This document shows, one piece after another, positions 25,203-33,573 of a stretch of 64,000 nucleotides of DNA. This stretch comes from Desulfobulbaceae bacterium UBA2273 (GTDB taxonomy: Bacteria; Desulfobacterota; Desulfobulbia; Desulfobulbales; Desulfurivibrionaceae). Within the stretch, counting starts at the first letter, position 1; every line of letters starts with the position of its first letter. The DNA lies in contig DDWZ01000011.1 in the NCBI GenBank assembly GCA_002347095.1, positions 1 through 64,000 on the forward strand, in the 5' to 3' direction. The notes beneath the pieces are model-generated. The model worked only from the letters and a program-made list of their open reading frames with translations, did no database searches and was not told where the DNA came from. A program made the translations under genes and the position numbers.

Positions 25203-26000
25203 ATGAATGAACACCCAAAACGATTCAAGCTGGCCCTGGAATTTGACGGAGGCCGCTACAGCGGCTGGCAGAAGCAGGATGACGCCAAAAGCATTCAGGG
25301 TAGCCTGCTTAAGGCGGCGGCCGAACTTTTCGGAGGCGAGGTGGATGTGCAGGGCAGCGGCCGCACCGACACCGGGGTGCATGGGCTGCGGTTTACCGCC
25401 CATCTGGAGGCGCATACCGAGCACAGCCCCAAGGAGATCGGGGAACGCTTGAATGAACTCCTGCCCAAGGATATCGCCATTGTGGAATGCAAAAGGGCAG
25501 GGGCGCGCTTCCATGCCCGGCATAACTGCATAGGCCGCAGCTATCTCTACCAGATCGCCAAACGCAAGACCGCCCTGGGCCGGGACTATGTCTGGCAGAT
25601 CCCGGAGCCGCTGCACGCCGGTTTCATGCAGGAGGCGGCGACCAGTATGGTGGGGATGCACGACTTCACCTCCTTCACCGACCTGCAGGTGATCAAGAAG
25701 AAATCCCCGCTGGTCATGGTCCACAAGGCCCAGATCGCGGAAACCGAGGATCTCATCCTCTTTCGCATCGTGGGCTCGCATTTTCTCTGGAAGATGGTGC
25801 GCCGCATCGTCGGGGTGCTGGTTGAGGTCGGCAAGGGGCAGCTCACCGTGGCCGAGGTGGGGAATTTTTTGGAAAAGCCGGTGGTCCTCAAGCAGTACAC
25901 CGCCCCGAGCCAGGGGCTTTTCTTTGAGCGGGCATTCTACGACCAGGAGGATTTGGATGGTTTCCTGGCCCAGGAGACAGTGCCTCCGGCTTTTTTCTGA
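25203..26000 (+). CDS. truA: tRNA pseudouridine(38-40) synthase TruA
   Basis: 265 residues. TruA signature GRTDTGVH with catalytic Asp56, N-terminal [18 protein letters not shown] and C-terminal [20 protein letters not shown]. It isomerises U38-U40 in the anticodon stem of many tRNAs. Length is typical. No clear operon partner. Confidence 0.96.
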   Translation: MNEHPKRFKLALEFDGGRYSGWQKQDDAKSIQGSLLKAAAELFGGEVDVQGSGRTDTGVHGLRFTAHLEAHTEHSPKEIGERLNELLPKDIAIVECKRAGARFHARHNCIGRSYLYQIAKRKTALGRDYVWQIPEPLHAGFMQEAATSMVGMHDFTSFTDLQVIKKKSPLVMVHKAQIAETEDLILFRIVGSHFLWKMVRRIVGVLVEVGKGQLTVAEVGNFLEKPVVLKQYTAPSQGLFFERAFYDQEDLDGFLAQETVPPAFF

Positions 26001-26047
26001 TCGTTTTTTTTCGGTGCGTGCTTATTGTTTGTGGAACAGTAACAACA

Positions 26048-26124
26048 GCCCTTCGACAGGCTCAGGGCGAACGGTTTTGTCTTAAGATAGATATATTCCG
26101 TTCGTGCTGTGCTTGTCGAAGCAC
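26048..26124. repeat. Diverged inverted repeat CCTTCGACAGGCTCAGG type
   Basis: The left arm (26048-26074) matches the left arm of 20096-20175. The right arm (26098-26124) starts CCGTTCG and ends TGTCGAAGCAC but differs in the middle, so pairing is partial. Confidence 0.7.
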
Positions 26125-26188
26125 TTGTTTGAAGTGCAAGTCCATCTCTATTGAGCAAGTCTGGAAAAATTACCAAAGAGGTGAGCGC

Positions 26189-27253
26189 ATGAAAATGATC
26201 GGACAGCTCGTGGAAAACGCGTCTCTTCTTGTGCTGGGCGTTGCCATGCTGAGCCTGTTGGCCGCATCAGGGGCAGGCGCGGCGGAAAAAACCAAAAAGG
26301 CGATCTTTGCCGGGGGGTGTTTCTGGTGCATGGAAAAGCCCTTTGAGCAACTGGCCGGGGTGGTTTCGGTCACCTCCGGCTATATCGGGGGCAGGACGGA
26401 AAACCCCACCTATGAAAATTATGGGGCTGGCGGGCATATCGAGGCGATTGAGATCGTCTATGATCCGGCCAAGGTCGGCTACACGAAATTGCTGGATGTT
26501 TTCTGGCGCCAGATCGATCCCACCGACAACGGTGGCCAGTTTGTCGACCGGGGCCGCGCCTACACCTCGGGGATTTTTTACCTGGACGAGGAGCAGAGGC
26601 AGCAGGCAGAAAAATCCAAAAACGAGCTGACCAGCCGCAAGGTTTTTGCCAAGCCCCTCGTGACCCCGATTGTGCCTGCCACCCGGTTTTACCCGGCGGA
26701 AGCGTACCACCAGGATTATTATAAGAAGAACCCCATCCGCTACCGCGTGTACCGCAGCGGCTCCGGGCGGGATCAATTTTTGGAAAAGGTCTGGGGGGAT
26801 CAGAGCCGGGCGGCCAAGAAATGGAGCGAGGCGGAACTGCGCCACCGGCTCACCCCCTTGCAGTACAAGGTCACCCAGGAAGAGGGCACCGAGCCCGCCT
26901 TTCGCAATGAATTCTGGGACAACAAGCGGGCCGGGCTCTACGTGGATATTGTTTCCGGCGAGCCGCTGTTCAGCTCGCTGGATAAGTTTGACTCAGGCAC
27001 GGGCTGGCCGAGTTTTACCAGACCGTTGTCGCCGGAGCGGATCGTCGAGCAAGAAGACCGGAAGCTCTTTGTCAAGCGGACCGAGGTGCGCAGCCGGGAA
27101 GCCGACTCGCATCTGGGGCATGTTTTTGCCGATGGCCCGCCGCCCACGGGATTGCGCTATTGCCTCAATTCGGCGGCCCTGCGGTTTATCCCCGTGGCCG
27201 ATCTGGAAAAGGAAGGGTACGGCGAGTTTGTCCCGCTTTTCCAAAAGAAATAG
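26189..27253 (+). CDS. msrAB: Secreted fused methionine sulfoxide reductase MsrA-MsrB
   Basis: 354 residues. The start at 26189 has RBS AAAGAGGTGAG and an N-terminal signal segment ending near GAGAA, so the enzyme is likely periplasmic. Residues 37-185 are MsrA (GCFWC, catalytic C44, second C47). Residues 215-350 are MsrB (catalytic C325 in RYCLNS, HLGHVF). The position of the usual MsrB resolving Cys (DSGCGWPSF) holds Thr271 and the protein has only three Cys, so MsrB must be recycled by another thiol. It repairs oxidised envelope proteins. Ends at repeat copy C. Confidence 0.93.
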   Translation: MKMIGQLVENASLLVLGVAMLSLLAASGAGAAEKTKKAIFAGGCFWCMEKPFEQLAGVVSVTSGYIGGRTENPTYENYGAGGHIEAIEIVYDPAKVGYTKLLDVFWRQIDPTDNGGQFVDRGRAYTSGIFYLDEEQRQQAEKSKNELTSRKVFAKPLVTPIVPATRFYPAEAYHQDYYKKNPIRYRVYRSGSGRDQFLEKVWGDQSRAAKKWSEAELRHRLTPLQYKVTQEEGTEPAFRNEFWDNKRAGLYVDIVSGEPLFSSLDKFDSGTGWPSFTRPLSPERIVEQEDRKLFVKRTEVRSREADSHLGHVFADGPPPTGLRYCLNSAALRFIPVADLEKEGYGEFVPLFQKK

Positions 27254-27360
27254 TAAGCGACCATAGGGCGCCGCATCTGCTTTGTCATCGGCCTGCTCAT
27301 GTGCAACAGCACACGTCGCAGACCTCTTCCGCGCATCTGCACCACCCTGTGATCGCTTAG
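27253..27360 (+). repeat. Structured ~105-bp element, copy C
   Basis: Begins at the TAG of msrAB. Arms GTAAGCGACCATAGGGCG and CACCCTGTGATCGCTTA pair at 14 of 17 positions. Here even the CAGCAG/CTGCTG part seen in other copies is replaced by another complementary pair (AGGG/CCCT). Core markers are conserved. Confidence 0.85.
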
Positions 27361-27432
27361 TTCTTGGGGTGTATTCTTTGTGGGTTCACCCCGTGACCAG
27401 TTGCGAGATAGCTGGAGGGTTTGCTTCCTTAT

Positions 27433-27633
27433 TTAATCGTGATCGTGATTGCAGCCGCATCCGCAGCCATCGGCGTGGCCCTTGTGGAAATTTGCCAGAG
27501 CAGCGGCGATCTTGTCCTTGAGCTCGGGCGGAGCGTTGTCCAGGCAGTAGATCAGGGCGGCCTCCTGCTCGTCGCTGCCGGGCGCGGCGGTCATGCAGAT
27601 ATGCAAGGCCTGTTCAAATGAGTCGAATTCCAT
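27433..27633 (-). CDS. Small acidic protein with Cys/His-rich C-terminus
   Basis: 66 residues from ATG 27633 (RBS GGGAGA). Helical N-terminus (MEFDSFEQALHICMTAAPGSDEQEAALIYCLDNAPPELKDKI) and a C-terminal CGCGCNHDHD that could bind a metal. No named family recognised; lengthening the frame upstream gives implausible sequence. Confidence 0.7.
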   Translation of the reverse strand: MEFDSFEQALHICMTAAPGSDEQEAALIYCLDNAPPELKDKIAAALANFHKGHADGCGCGCNHDHD

Positions 27634-27861
27634 GGTCTTTTCTCCCAAAAACGTATGGTAAGCAACTGACTTTCCGCAGCCAGAGTTACCCGGTCTTTTC
27701 CCGGATTGCAAGAGAAGAAAACAGGCGGTTGGGCGAGGTCGGCAAATGGGGCGGGGTTTTGCCTTGCCCCTGGCATTTCCGCGTTTTTCGGTGTACCATC
27801 GCATGTTCATGGGGAGGCGGGATTTTCGCCTGCTGCAAATAAATTCCTGCTGCGCGAGGTT

Positions 27862-29013
27862 ATGGTGTTGGAACCCTTTGTCTATCAGAAAAACAACAGT
27901 TACTTCGCCCAGGTCGCGGAGAATGTCGAGCCCCTTGCCGAGCGCGAGCTTACGGCCCTAGGCGCGACCCAGGTCAACCCGGTGTACCGGGGCGTCTATT
28001 TCACCGCCACCCCCGAGGCCCTGTACCGGATCGTCTACCAGACCCGGCTCTGCACCCGGGTGCTGGCCCCGCTTCTGCATTTCGATTGCCACAGCACCAA
28101 ATACCTCTACAAAACCGCGCTGACCATCCCCTGGGTCGAGCTGTTCGACCGGGAGCAGACCTTTGTCATCACCGCCACGGTGAGCGACAGCAAGATCACC
28201 CATTCCCAGTACGCCTCGCTCTGCCTCAAGGATGCCATCGTCGATCAGTTCCAGGAGAAATTCGGCGGTCGGCCCAACGTGGACAAGCGCAACCCCGATC
28301 TGGTCTTTAACCTCCATATCCATAAAAACACGGCGGTGATCAGCCTCGACGCCTCGGGCGCCTCCCTGCACCGGCGGGGCTACCGGCAGGAGTCGGTGGA
28401 AGCGCCCATCCAGGAATCCCTGGCTGCATCAATCATCGACCTGACCCAGTGGGACGGCGAGCGCACCCTGATCGACCCCATGTGCGGCTCCGGCACCCTG
28501 CTCTGCGAAGCCTTGATGCGGTATTGCCGGATTCCCGCTTCGTATCTGCGGGAGAGCTTTGGCTTTATGCGCATGCCCGATTTTGAGCCCGAGACCTGGC
28601 AACGGGTGAAAGCCGAGGCGGATGCACAGATTCGCGATTTGCCCGAGGGGCTGATCACGGGCAGCGACGCCGCAAAACTAGCGGTGAAGGCGGCGCGGAT
28701 CAATCTCGGTCAGTTGCCCTACGGCAAAGAGGTGGTGGTGCGCACCAGCCGTTTCCAGGAACTTGAGCCGATCAGCAATGCGGTCATCGTCGCCAATCCC
28801 CCCTACGGGGTGAGGCTAGGCGCCCAGGAAGAGGCCGCTGCCCTGGTTGGGGAGCTGGGTAGTTTTCTCAAGCATAAATGCACCGGCTCAACAGCCTATC
28901 TCTATTTCGGCGACCGGGAGCTGGTGAAGAAGATCGGCCTCAAACCCGCCTGGAAGAAGCCGTTGAGTAACGGCGGGCTGGATGGGGTGTTGGCCAAGTA
29001 TGAGATGTATTGA
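27862..29013 (+). CDS. THUMP-domain class I RNA methyltransferase (RlmL/YcbY N-terminal-like)
   Basis: 383 residues. The N-terminal THUMP region (about 60-160) is followed by a Rossmann methyltransferase with DPMCGSGTLLCEAL (SAM binding) and VANPPYGVRLG (catalytic NPPY), the pattern of 23S rRNA m2G2445 methyltransferases. It lacks the second RlmK-like half found in E. coli RlmL. Start at MVLEPF, where homologous sequence begins. Confidence 0.9.
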   Translation: MVLEPFVYQKNNSYFAQVAENVEPLAERELTALGATQVNPVYRGVYFTATPEALYRIVYQTRLCTRVLAPLLHFDCHSTKYLYKTALTIPWVELFDREQTFVITATVSDSKITHSQYASLCLKDAIVDQFQEKFGGRPNVDKRNPDLVFNLHIHKNTAVISLDASGASLHRRGYRQESVEAPIQESLAASIIDLTQWDGERTLIDPMCGSGTLLCEALMRYCRIPASYLRESFGFMRMPDFEPETWQRVKAEADAQIRDLPEGLITGSDAAKLAVKAARINLGQLPYGKEVVVRTSRFQELEPISNAVIVANPPYGVRLGAQEEAAALVGELGSFLKHKCTGSTAYLYFGDRELVKKIGLKPAWKKPLSNGGLDGVLAKYEMY

Positions 29014-29015
29014 TT

Positions 29016-29121
29016 GTAAACGTCCAGCAGCACTGCATCTGCTTTGTCATCGGTCGATTCGCATACTGGAGTATGGCGAATCGACCTCTTTCGCGCATCT
29101 GCGGCACTGCTGAACGTTTAC
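29016..29121 (+). repeat. Structured ~105-bp element, copy D
   Basis: Starts 3 bp after the TGA of the methyltransferase gene. Arms GTAAACGTCCAGCAG and CTGCTGAACGTTTAC pair at 14 of 15 positions. In this copy the inner part is replaced by a nearly perfect hairpin, GGTCGATTCGCATAC (29052-29066) with GTATGGCGAATCGACC (29071-29086), where other copies have a different but also complementary pair. Confidence 0.88.
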
Positions 29122-29179
29122 GTTTCTGCAGAATAAAAATCTGGCCCATTTTTACTGGGCGTCTTGTTGCCTCAATGAG

Positions 29180-29231
29180 TTGCAAATCCGTATCGATGCG
29201 TATATTGTAATACCATAAATCTATCGATAGA
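29180..29231 (+). promoter_or_regulatory. VapBC promoter region with palindromic operator
   Basis: TTGCAA (29180-29185), 17 bp, then TATTGT (29203-29208) is a plausible promoter. TCTATCGATAGA (29220-29231) is a perfect 12-bp palindrome next to the RBS AGAGG and likely an antitoxin operator. Confidence 0.5.
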
Positions 29232-29239
29232 GGTATATC

Positions 29240-29446
29240 ATGCAAACAGTGACAGTCTCACCAAAGTTCCAAGTGGTTATTCCCCGTGAGGTGCGAGAAT
29301 CATTGCATCTTCGTCCTGGGCAAAAAATGCAGGTTGTCGAATATGCAGGGAGAATTGAACTTATTCCAGAACGGGACATTGCCGATCTTCGAGGATTCCT
29401 TAAAGGGATCAATATTGATTTTGAGCGAGAGAATGACAGGGTATGA
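29240..29446 (+). CDS. vapB: AbrB-type antitoxin VapB
   Basis: 68 residues. SpoVT/AbrB fold: VTVSPKFQVVIPREVRESLHLRPGQKMQVVEYAGRIELIP, then an acidic tail that would bind the toxin. RBS AGAGG. The stop overlaps the toxin start (ATGA). Confidence 0.92.
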   Translation: MQTVTVSPKFQVVIPREVRESLHLRPGQKMQVVEYAGRIELIPERDIADLRGFLKGINIDFERENDRV

Positions 29447-29814
29447 ACATTGTTGATTCTTCAGGTTGGTTGGCATATTTCGCCGACGAGCCTTCAGCAA
29501 AACATTTTCAAATTCCCCTGCAGGATATTGAGTTACTTGTTGTCCCATCCATCACTATTTACGAAGTATCGAAGGTGGTTCTGCGAGAATCTGGAGAGAA
29601 TGAAGCATTACAAGCTGTCGCGGCAATGCAAAAAGGTTCTGTTGTTACGCTTACAACAAGACTGGCAATTGCCGCATCCAGAATAAGCCTGCAATACAAG
29701 CTGCCAATGGCTGATAGTATTATCCTTGCCACCGCCATGGACAGCAATGCAACAATTTGGACCCAAGATGTACATTTCGAGAATATTCCAGGCGTTAATT
29801 ATTTTCAGAAATAA
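29443..29814 (+). CDS. vapC: PIN-domain ribonuclease toxin VapC
   Basis: 123 residues. PIN fold with acidic residues at expected places: NIVDSSGWLAYF (Asp5), Glu in TIYEVSKVV, Asp in LPMADSIILATA, and the terminal WTQDVHF. It cleaves RNA with Mg2+. Translation is coupled to VapB by the ATGA overlap. AT-richer than neighbours. Confidence 0.93.
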   Translation: MNIVDSSGWLAYFADEPSAKHFQIPLQDIELLVVPSITIYEVSKVVLRESGENEALQAVAAMQKGSVVTLTTRLAIAASRISLQYKLPMADSIILATAMDSNATIWTQDVHFENIPGVNYFQK

Positions 29815-29882
29815 AAATGGATGGGTCGTGGAGGTCACTGGAATTCCCGGAAATTAAGTAAGGTGTCCCCGGAATTTCGATC

Positions 29883-30806
29883 CTACGTAGGCGACTTGGT
29901 CTGCCCATCGCGGTTCGCAAACAGTTCTTCTGCGCCCTTGAGGTATTTCACATACTTCCCGTTGCGAATCTCCCTTGATGAAAACACGTGCTTCCCAGCT
30001 TGCTTCGTGACTTGAAAGCCATGCATCATGGCCAACTTCCCAAGGAACTCAAAGTCGAACTCCGGCACCGCTGGGTGAATCACTAGCAGGTGTTTTGGTG
30101 TCAGCGCAATAGAAAGTAGCTTCACCGGAGCTCCTGATAAACCACCATTCACCACTAACGGGGAATCGCTTGTCAAGAAGTGATCCTCAGAGTCCTGGCG
30201 CAGGCATAAGACCCGCCATTCCATTGCAGAAATGTGTTCGATAAATTCTGGATTCTCGATATATGCAACGAGTGCCGAGAGCATGTTGTTGTGCGCCACC
30301 GCATTCCAATCCATGCTTTCTAAGTCTGCCCCGAGGCGAGACGATGGCCATTGCTGCTTGCTCTCTTCGATTGTCTCAGGTAGTACCTTGCGCAACTCGT
30401 CAAGCCGCCGCGGATTACGTTCTAGCAGCGAATTGAGGAACAACGCCCACGTTTGCCGCTCCTCCTTAGAAAGGACCGTCGGTCCATTCGCAACAAGGTT
30501 CGCGTAAACAACAGCCGCATCGTTGTCGAGCCGCGAGAAAAAATCTCTCTCAATAGCGTCCGGAGCGTAGTCGAGCGCTGGATGCACACCTTCGGGCCTC
30601 AGTGCATAAAGGTCCTCTACATAACCAACCGCCTTATCAGGCCTACGCTTCAGAAAGAGCTTTCCCACCCGATTCCGACCGTAAACCCACAATTGCCGTT
30701 GCTCTCCGCACCAAGCTCGCAAGTAGAACCGCGGAATGAAATGGTGTCTACGAGCGGGATTGCTATGCCACAAGCTCTCTTGCCTCATGTGAACGTGTGA
30801 ATCCAC
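29883..30806 (-). CDS. DUF4238 domain protein
   Basis: 307 residues. GTG start at 30806 with AAGGAG at about 7 nt. The N-terminal NPARRHHFIPRFYLRAWC motif is characteristic of DUF4238, often found in defence-island and mobile contexts. Also EERQTWALFLNSLLERNP and a C-terminal region beginning DHFLTSDSPLVV. Biochemical function unknown. It is flanked by toxin-antitoxin genes on both sides, which suggests an acquired cluster. Confidence 0.8.
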   Translation of the reverse strand: MDSHVHMRQESLWHSNPARRHHFIPRFYLRAWCGEQRQLWVYGRNRVGKLFLKRRPDKAVGYVEDLYALRPEGVHPALDYAPDAIERDFFSRLDNDAAVVYANLVANGPTVLSKEERQTWALFLNSLLERNPRRLDELRKVLPETIEESKQQWPSSRLGADLESMDWNAVAHNNMLSALVAYIENPEFIEHISAMEWRVLCLRQDSEDHFLTSDSPLVVNGGLSGAPVKLLSIALTPKHLLVIHPAVPEFDFEFLGKLAMMHGFQVTKQAGKHVFSSREIRNGKYVKYLKGAEELFANRDGQTKSPT

Positions 30807-30857
30807 CCTTGGCTCCTTGGTTGCCCTAATTAAGGAACCTCCGGTGGATCTTCGCTG

Positions 30858-31166
30858 TCAGGCCAACATCTCCAGGAGAAGCGGATGCCACAAGGCCATA
30901 TCCACTTCGCCCATTTTCCCAGCCAGGCGGAGTTTATCCACGCAACGCAACTGGTCCAGAAGAATCCTGGCCTGCTTGCCTCCTAAGGTTATCTCCGGGC
31001 GGCAGCCCAGGGGCTGGCCTTTGCTGGTCAGCGGCGCAACGATCACCCTGGGCAATACCTCGTTCATGTCATCGGGCGAGACCACCAGCGCCGGGCGGGT
31101 TTTCTTGATTTCCGTGCCCACGGTGGGGTCAAGATTTACCCAGTACACTTCCCCGCGCTTCACCAT
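30858..31166 (-). CDS. mazF: MazF-family toxin (second system)
   Basis: 102 residues from ATG 31166 (GAGGAG just upstream, GTG 31172 possible). MazF features: VKRGEVYWVNLDPTVGTEIKKTRPALVVSPD, RVIVAPLTS and LLDQLRCVDKLRL. mRNA interferase. Overlaps the antitoxin gene by 7 nt. Confidence 0.93.
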   Translation of the reverse strand: MVKRGEVYWVNLDPTVGTEIKKTRPALVVSPDDMNEVLPRVIVAPLTSKGQPLGCRPEITLGGKQARILLDQLRCVDKLRLAGKMGEVDMALWHPLLLEMLA

Positions 31167-31402
31167 TGCCACTCCTCGCTTTCCGCCGGGGTCTCGGTAA
31201 TTCCCGCCCAGGCGTCCACCTCTTTGTCGGCTTGATAGGTGTCAAACCACCCGAGTCTCGGGGGAGGGTTCATCGGCTCAATGATGATGCGTCGGCCTTC
31301 CTGCCGCATTTCGATCTCCGTGCCGATTCCGCATGCCGCCAGAAAGGCCGCCGGAATCAGCACTCCGCGTGAATTTCCCACCTTGCGGATAGTTGTTTGC
31401 AT
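31160..31402 (-). CDS. mazE: MazE-family antitoxin (second system)
   Basis: 80 residues. AbrB-like N-terminus (TTIRKVGNSRGVLIPAAFLAACGIGTEIEMRQEG) and acidic, Trp-rich tail (AESEEWQW). RBS GGAGGT at 8 nt. Cotranscribed and coupled with the MazF toxin. Confidence 0.93.
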   Translation of the reverse strand: MQTTIRKVGNSRGVLIPAAFLAACGIGTEIEMRQEGRRIIIEPMNPPPRLGWFDTYQADKEVDAWAGITETPAESEEWQW

Positions 31403-31420
31403 TTTTTTGCACCTCCATAT

Positions 31421-31442
31421 TTGTTATAACAAAATTATAACA
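31421..31442 (-). promoter_or_regulatory. mazEF promoter -10 and palindromic operator
   Basis: On the minus strand TGTTATAAT is an extended -10 box (31434-31442). TTGTTATAACAA (31421-31432) is a perfect 12-bp palindrome directly downstream, a likely autoregulatory operator. Confidence 0.65.
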
Positions 31443-31503
31443 CGATGAAAGGGAAAACAATGATATTTTCACGATGGTTCCGAAAAACTGAGGCAGATTT
31501 ATT

Positions 31504-32913
31504 TTAGAAATCCGCTTCTGCCTCAAACTCGGAGGGCTCCAGCCCACTTTTATCACCCCAGGCATGGTGGGTGGCCAGCAGGGCCAGATACTTGGTTTCG
31601 CTGGCCCGCAGCCGTTCGGACAGGGTGGTGGCCAGGTTCCGGTAGAGCTTGAGGCAGAGCTTGGGGTTGTTGTGGCGGAGTACCGTTTCATTTAAGGCTA
31701 GGGCCACGGTTTTTTTGAACGCCACCACCGAGGCGGAGCGCGGCAGGTGGTCGATCATCGACATTTCCCCAACACAACTGCCGTCCCGCAGGGTTTCAAG
31801 CTCCACCCGCTTGCCTTCGGTTTCGGTCAGCACGATAACGGCGCCGGAAATGATGATGTACATTTCTGAGCCCGAGGTGCCTTCGCGGAGAAGATAATCG
31901 CCCATGGCAAACTCCTCCTTGCTGGAGGTGCGGAATATCTCGTACAGCTCCTCGTCGCTGAAGTCGGCAAAAAAGAGGTAGCGCTGACGCAATCGCTCGA
32001 CGATCTCCTTTTTATCAAAGGAAAATCCTGTTTTTCCCTCGGTTTTTTTCTTCTCCTGAGAGTTGAGATAGAGTTCCAGGGTGTCCCCGAACTCATCGGC
32101 GCTCTGGTAGCGTTCGGTCCGGGATTTGGCCAGGGCTCGCAGGATGATGCTGCTGATCTCGGGGTCAATGCCGGGGAAATCGCTGAGCGGTTTCGGGTTG
32201 TCTGTGAGCACTGATTGCAGGCGAGTATTGAGATCCTGCCCGGCAAAGGGCTTTTCGCCGCTGAGCCATTCGTAGGCGAGCACCCCAAGGGAGAAGATGT
32301 CGCTCCGTGTGTCCAGCTCTTCGTTGCGGATTTGCTCCGGCGACATATACAACGGGGTGCCGGGAATCAAGCCTTTTTCGTCGATGTTGCTTTCGATGCA
32401 GCCGAAGGAAGAGGTGTCCATCACCCGGGCAATCCCGAAGTCGGTGATCTTGGGAAGTCGGCTCTGCTGCAAAATCATGATGTTGGCCGGCTTGATATCC
32501 CGGTGGAGGATGCCCCGCTTATGGGCAAAATGCAGGGCGCGGGCCACCATGGCGATGAGGCGGAGTTTTTCCTCGCTGGAGAAGGCAGCCTTGCCGCGGA
32601 TCAGCTCCTTGATGTTGTCGCCCTCGATATACTCCATGACGATGTAGGGTGCGCCGTTTTGCACCCCGATATCGTACACCGCAGTGATGTGGCTGTGGTC
32701 AAGGTTTCCGACAATGCGGGCTTCGTGCAGAAAGGATTCCAGGGTTTTCTGCCGTTTTTGCTCGTTTTTACAGCGGTCGACCCGCATGCGCTTGATGGCG
32801 ACCTTGCGGTGGATGAGTTCGTCAAGGGCAAGATAGACCTCGCCCATGGCGCCCAAGCCGATTTGCCGCACAATGCGATAACGGCCGATGGTTTTCGGAA
32901 TCTCTGTGTTCAC
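31504..32913 (-). CDS. Ser/Thr protein kinase with C-terminal cyclic-nucleotide-binding domain
   Basis: 469 residues from GTG 32913. A TTG or ATG up to 33021 would add 36 residues without homology. Kinase domain (about 11-275): P-loop IGLGAMGEVY, VAIKRM (Lys41), HRDIKPANIM, DFGIARV, SPEQI. Residues about 320-440 form a cNMP-binding fold (GDYLLREGTSGSEMYIIISGAVIVL, GEMSMIDHLPRSASV). No membrane segment follows the kinase. The pairing suggests a Hanks kinase allosterically tuned by a cyclic nucleotide; ligand and targets are unknown. Confidence 0.92.
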   Translation of the reverse strand: MNTEIPKTIGRYRIVRQIGLGAMGEVYLALDELIHRKVAIKRMRVDRCKNEQKRQKTLESFLHEARIVGNLDHSHITAVYDIGVQNGAPYIVMEYIEGDNIKELIRGKAAFSSEEKLRLIAMVARALHFAHKRGILHRDIKPANIMILQQSRLPKITDFGIARVMDTSSFGCIESNIDEKGLIPGTPLYMSPEQIRNEELDTRSDIFSLGVLAYEWLSGEKPFAGQDLNTRLQSVLTDNPKPLSDFPGIDPEISSIILRALAKSRTERYQSADEFGDTLELYLNSQEKKKTEGKTGFSFDKKEIVERLRQRYLFFADFSDEELYEIFRTSSKEEFAMGDYLLREGTSGSEMYIIISGAVIVLTETEGKRVELETLRDGSCVGEMSMIDHLPRSASVVAFKKTVALALNETVLRHNNPKLCLKLYRNLATTLSERLRASETKYLALLATHHAWGDKSGLEPSEFEAEADF

Positions 32914-33045
32914 CCTGTCTGTCTGCTCCTGGCTGAAATTGCTCGGCTGTCGGATTAGGATATATACCGGCCAGGCGCATGGCAAGTTTTTTGCGGCATC
33001 GGCCCGGTGCTTCGCCATCAAGATGGTGTGGCGTCGGGGCGGGAA

Positions 33046-33573
33046 TCACATCCGAAAGAGAAAGCACTGGGGAGCGTGGAAATCGGGCTTTTCTGCCGGG
33101 TGGGCCAGGCTCCAGTAGCTCAGCCGGGAATCCCGGTGCTTGAGCACGGTGCTGACTCCGATCCGGAGGGGGGCATCATGTGCATGGAGATTGCCGATCT
33201 CCAGTGTGGCGGTTAGGGAGAAGCTCTTCGCTGTATGTTGTATTTCGACAAACGGCGCGGTAATCCGTTCTTCCTGGCGCATGCCGGTGCGGTAGCCGGT
33301 AAAGGCGTAGACATTCCAACCCCCGCTCGGGGCAAGGTTCAGTTCCCAGTAGTTTTCGTTGCTCTCTTCCGCCCAGAACAGCTCCAGGCAGGTGGCTTGC
33401 CAGAGGTTGTCGCGCCGGTTCGCTCCGGTTGCGGCCGGCAGAATGAGATCATCCACCTTTCCTTGCAGGAGAAAGGAAAACGCCAGGACCTGACCCGCGC
33501 GCTCGATAGCGCCCTGGATGGTTATTCCGCCGGAATCCTGGCCTGGAAAAGGGTGCAGGCTGAAAGCGGTCAT
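33046..33573 (-). CDS. DOMON-like domain protein
   Basis: 175 residues. Beta-rich sequence with ANRRDNLWQATCLELFWAEESNENYWELNLAPSGGWNVYAFTGYRTGMR, typical of DOMON-like/carbohydrate-binding-like proteins. No signal peptide. Its ATG overlaps the stop of the upstream kinase-like gene (ATGA), so the two are coupled. Confidence 0.8.
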   Translation of the reverse strand: MTAFSLHPFPGQDSGGITIQGAIERAGQVLAFSFLLQGKVDDLILPAATGANRRDNLWQATCLELFWAEESNENYWELNLAPSGGWNVYAFTGYRTGMRQEERITAPFVEIQHTAKSFSLTATLEIGNLHAHDAPLRIGVSTVLKHRDSRLSYWSLAHPAEKPDFHAPQCFLFRM

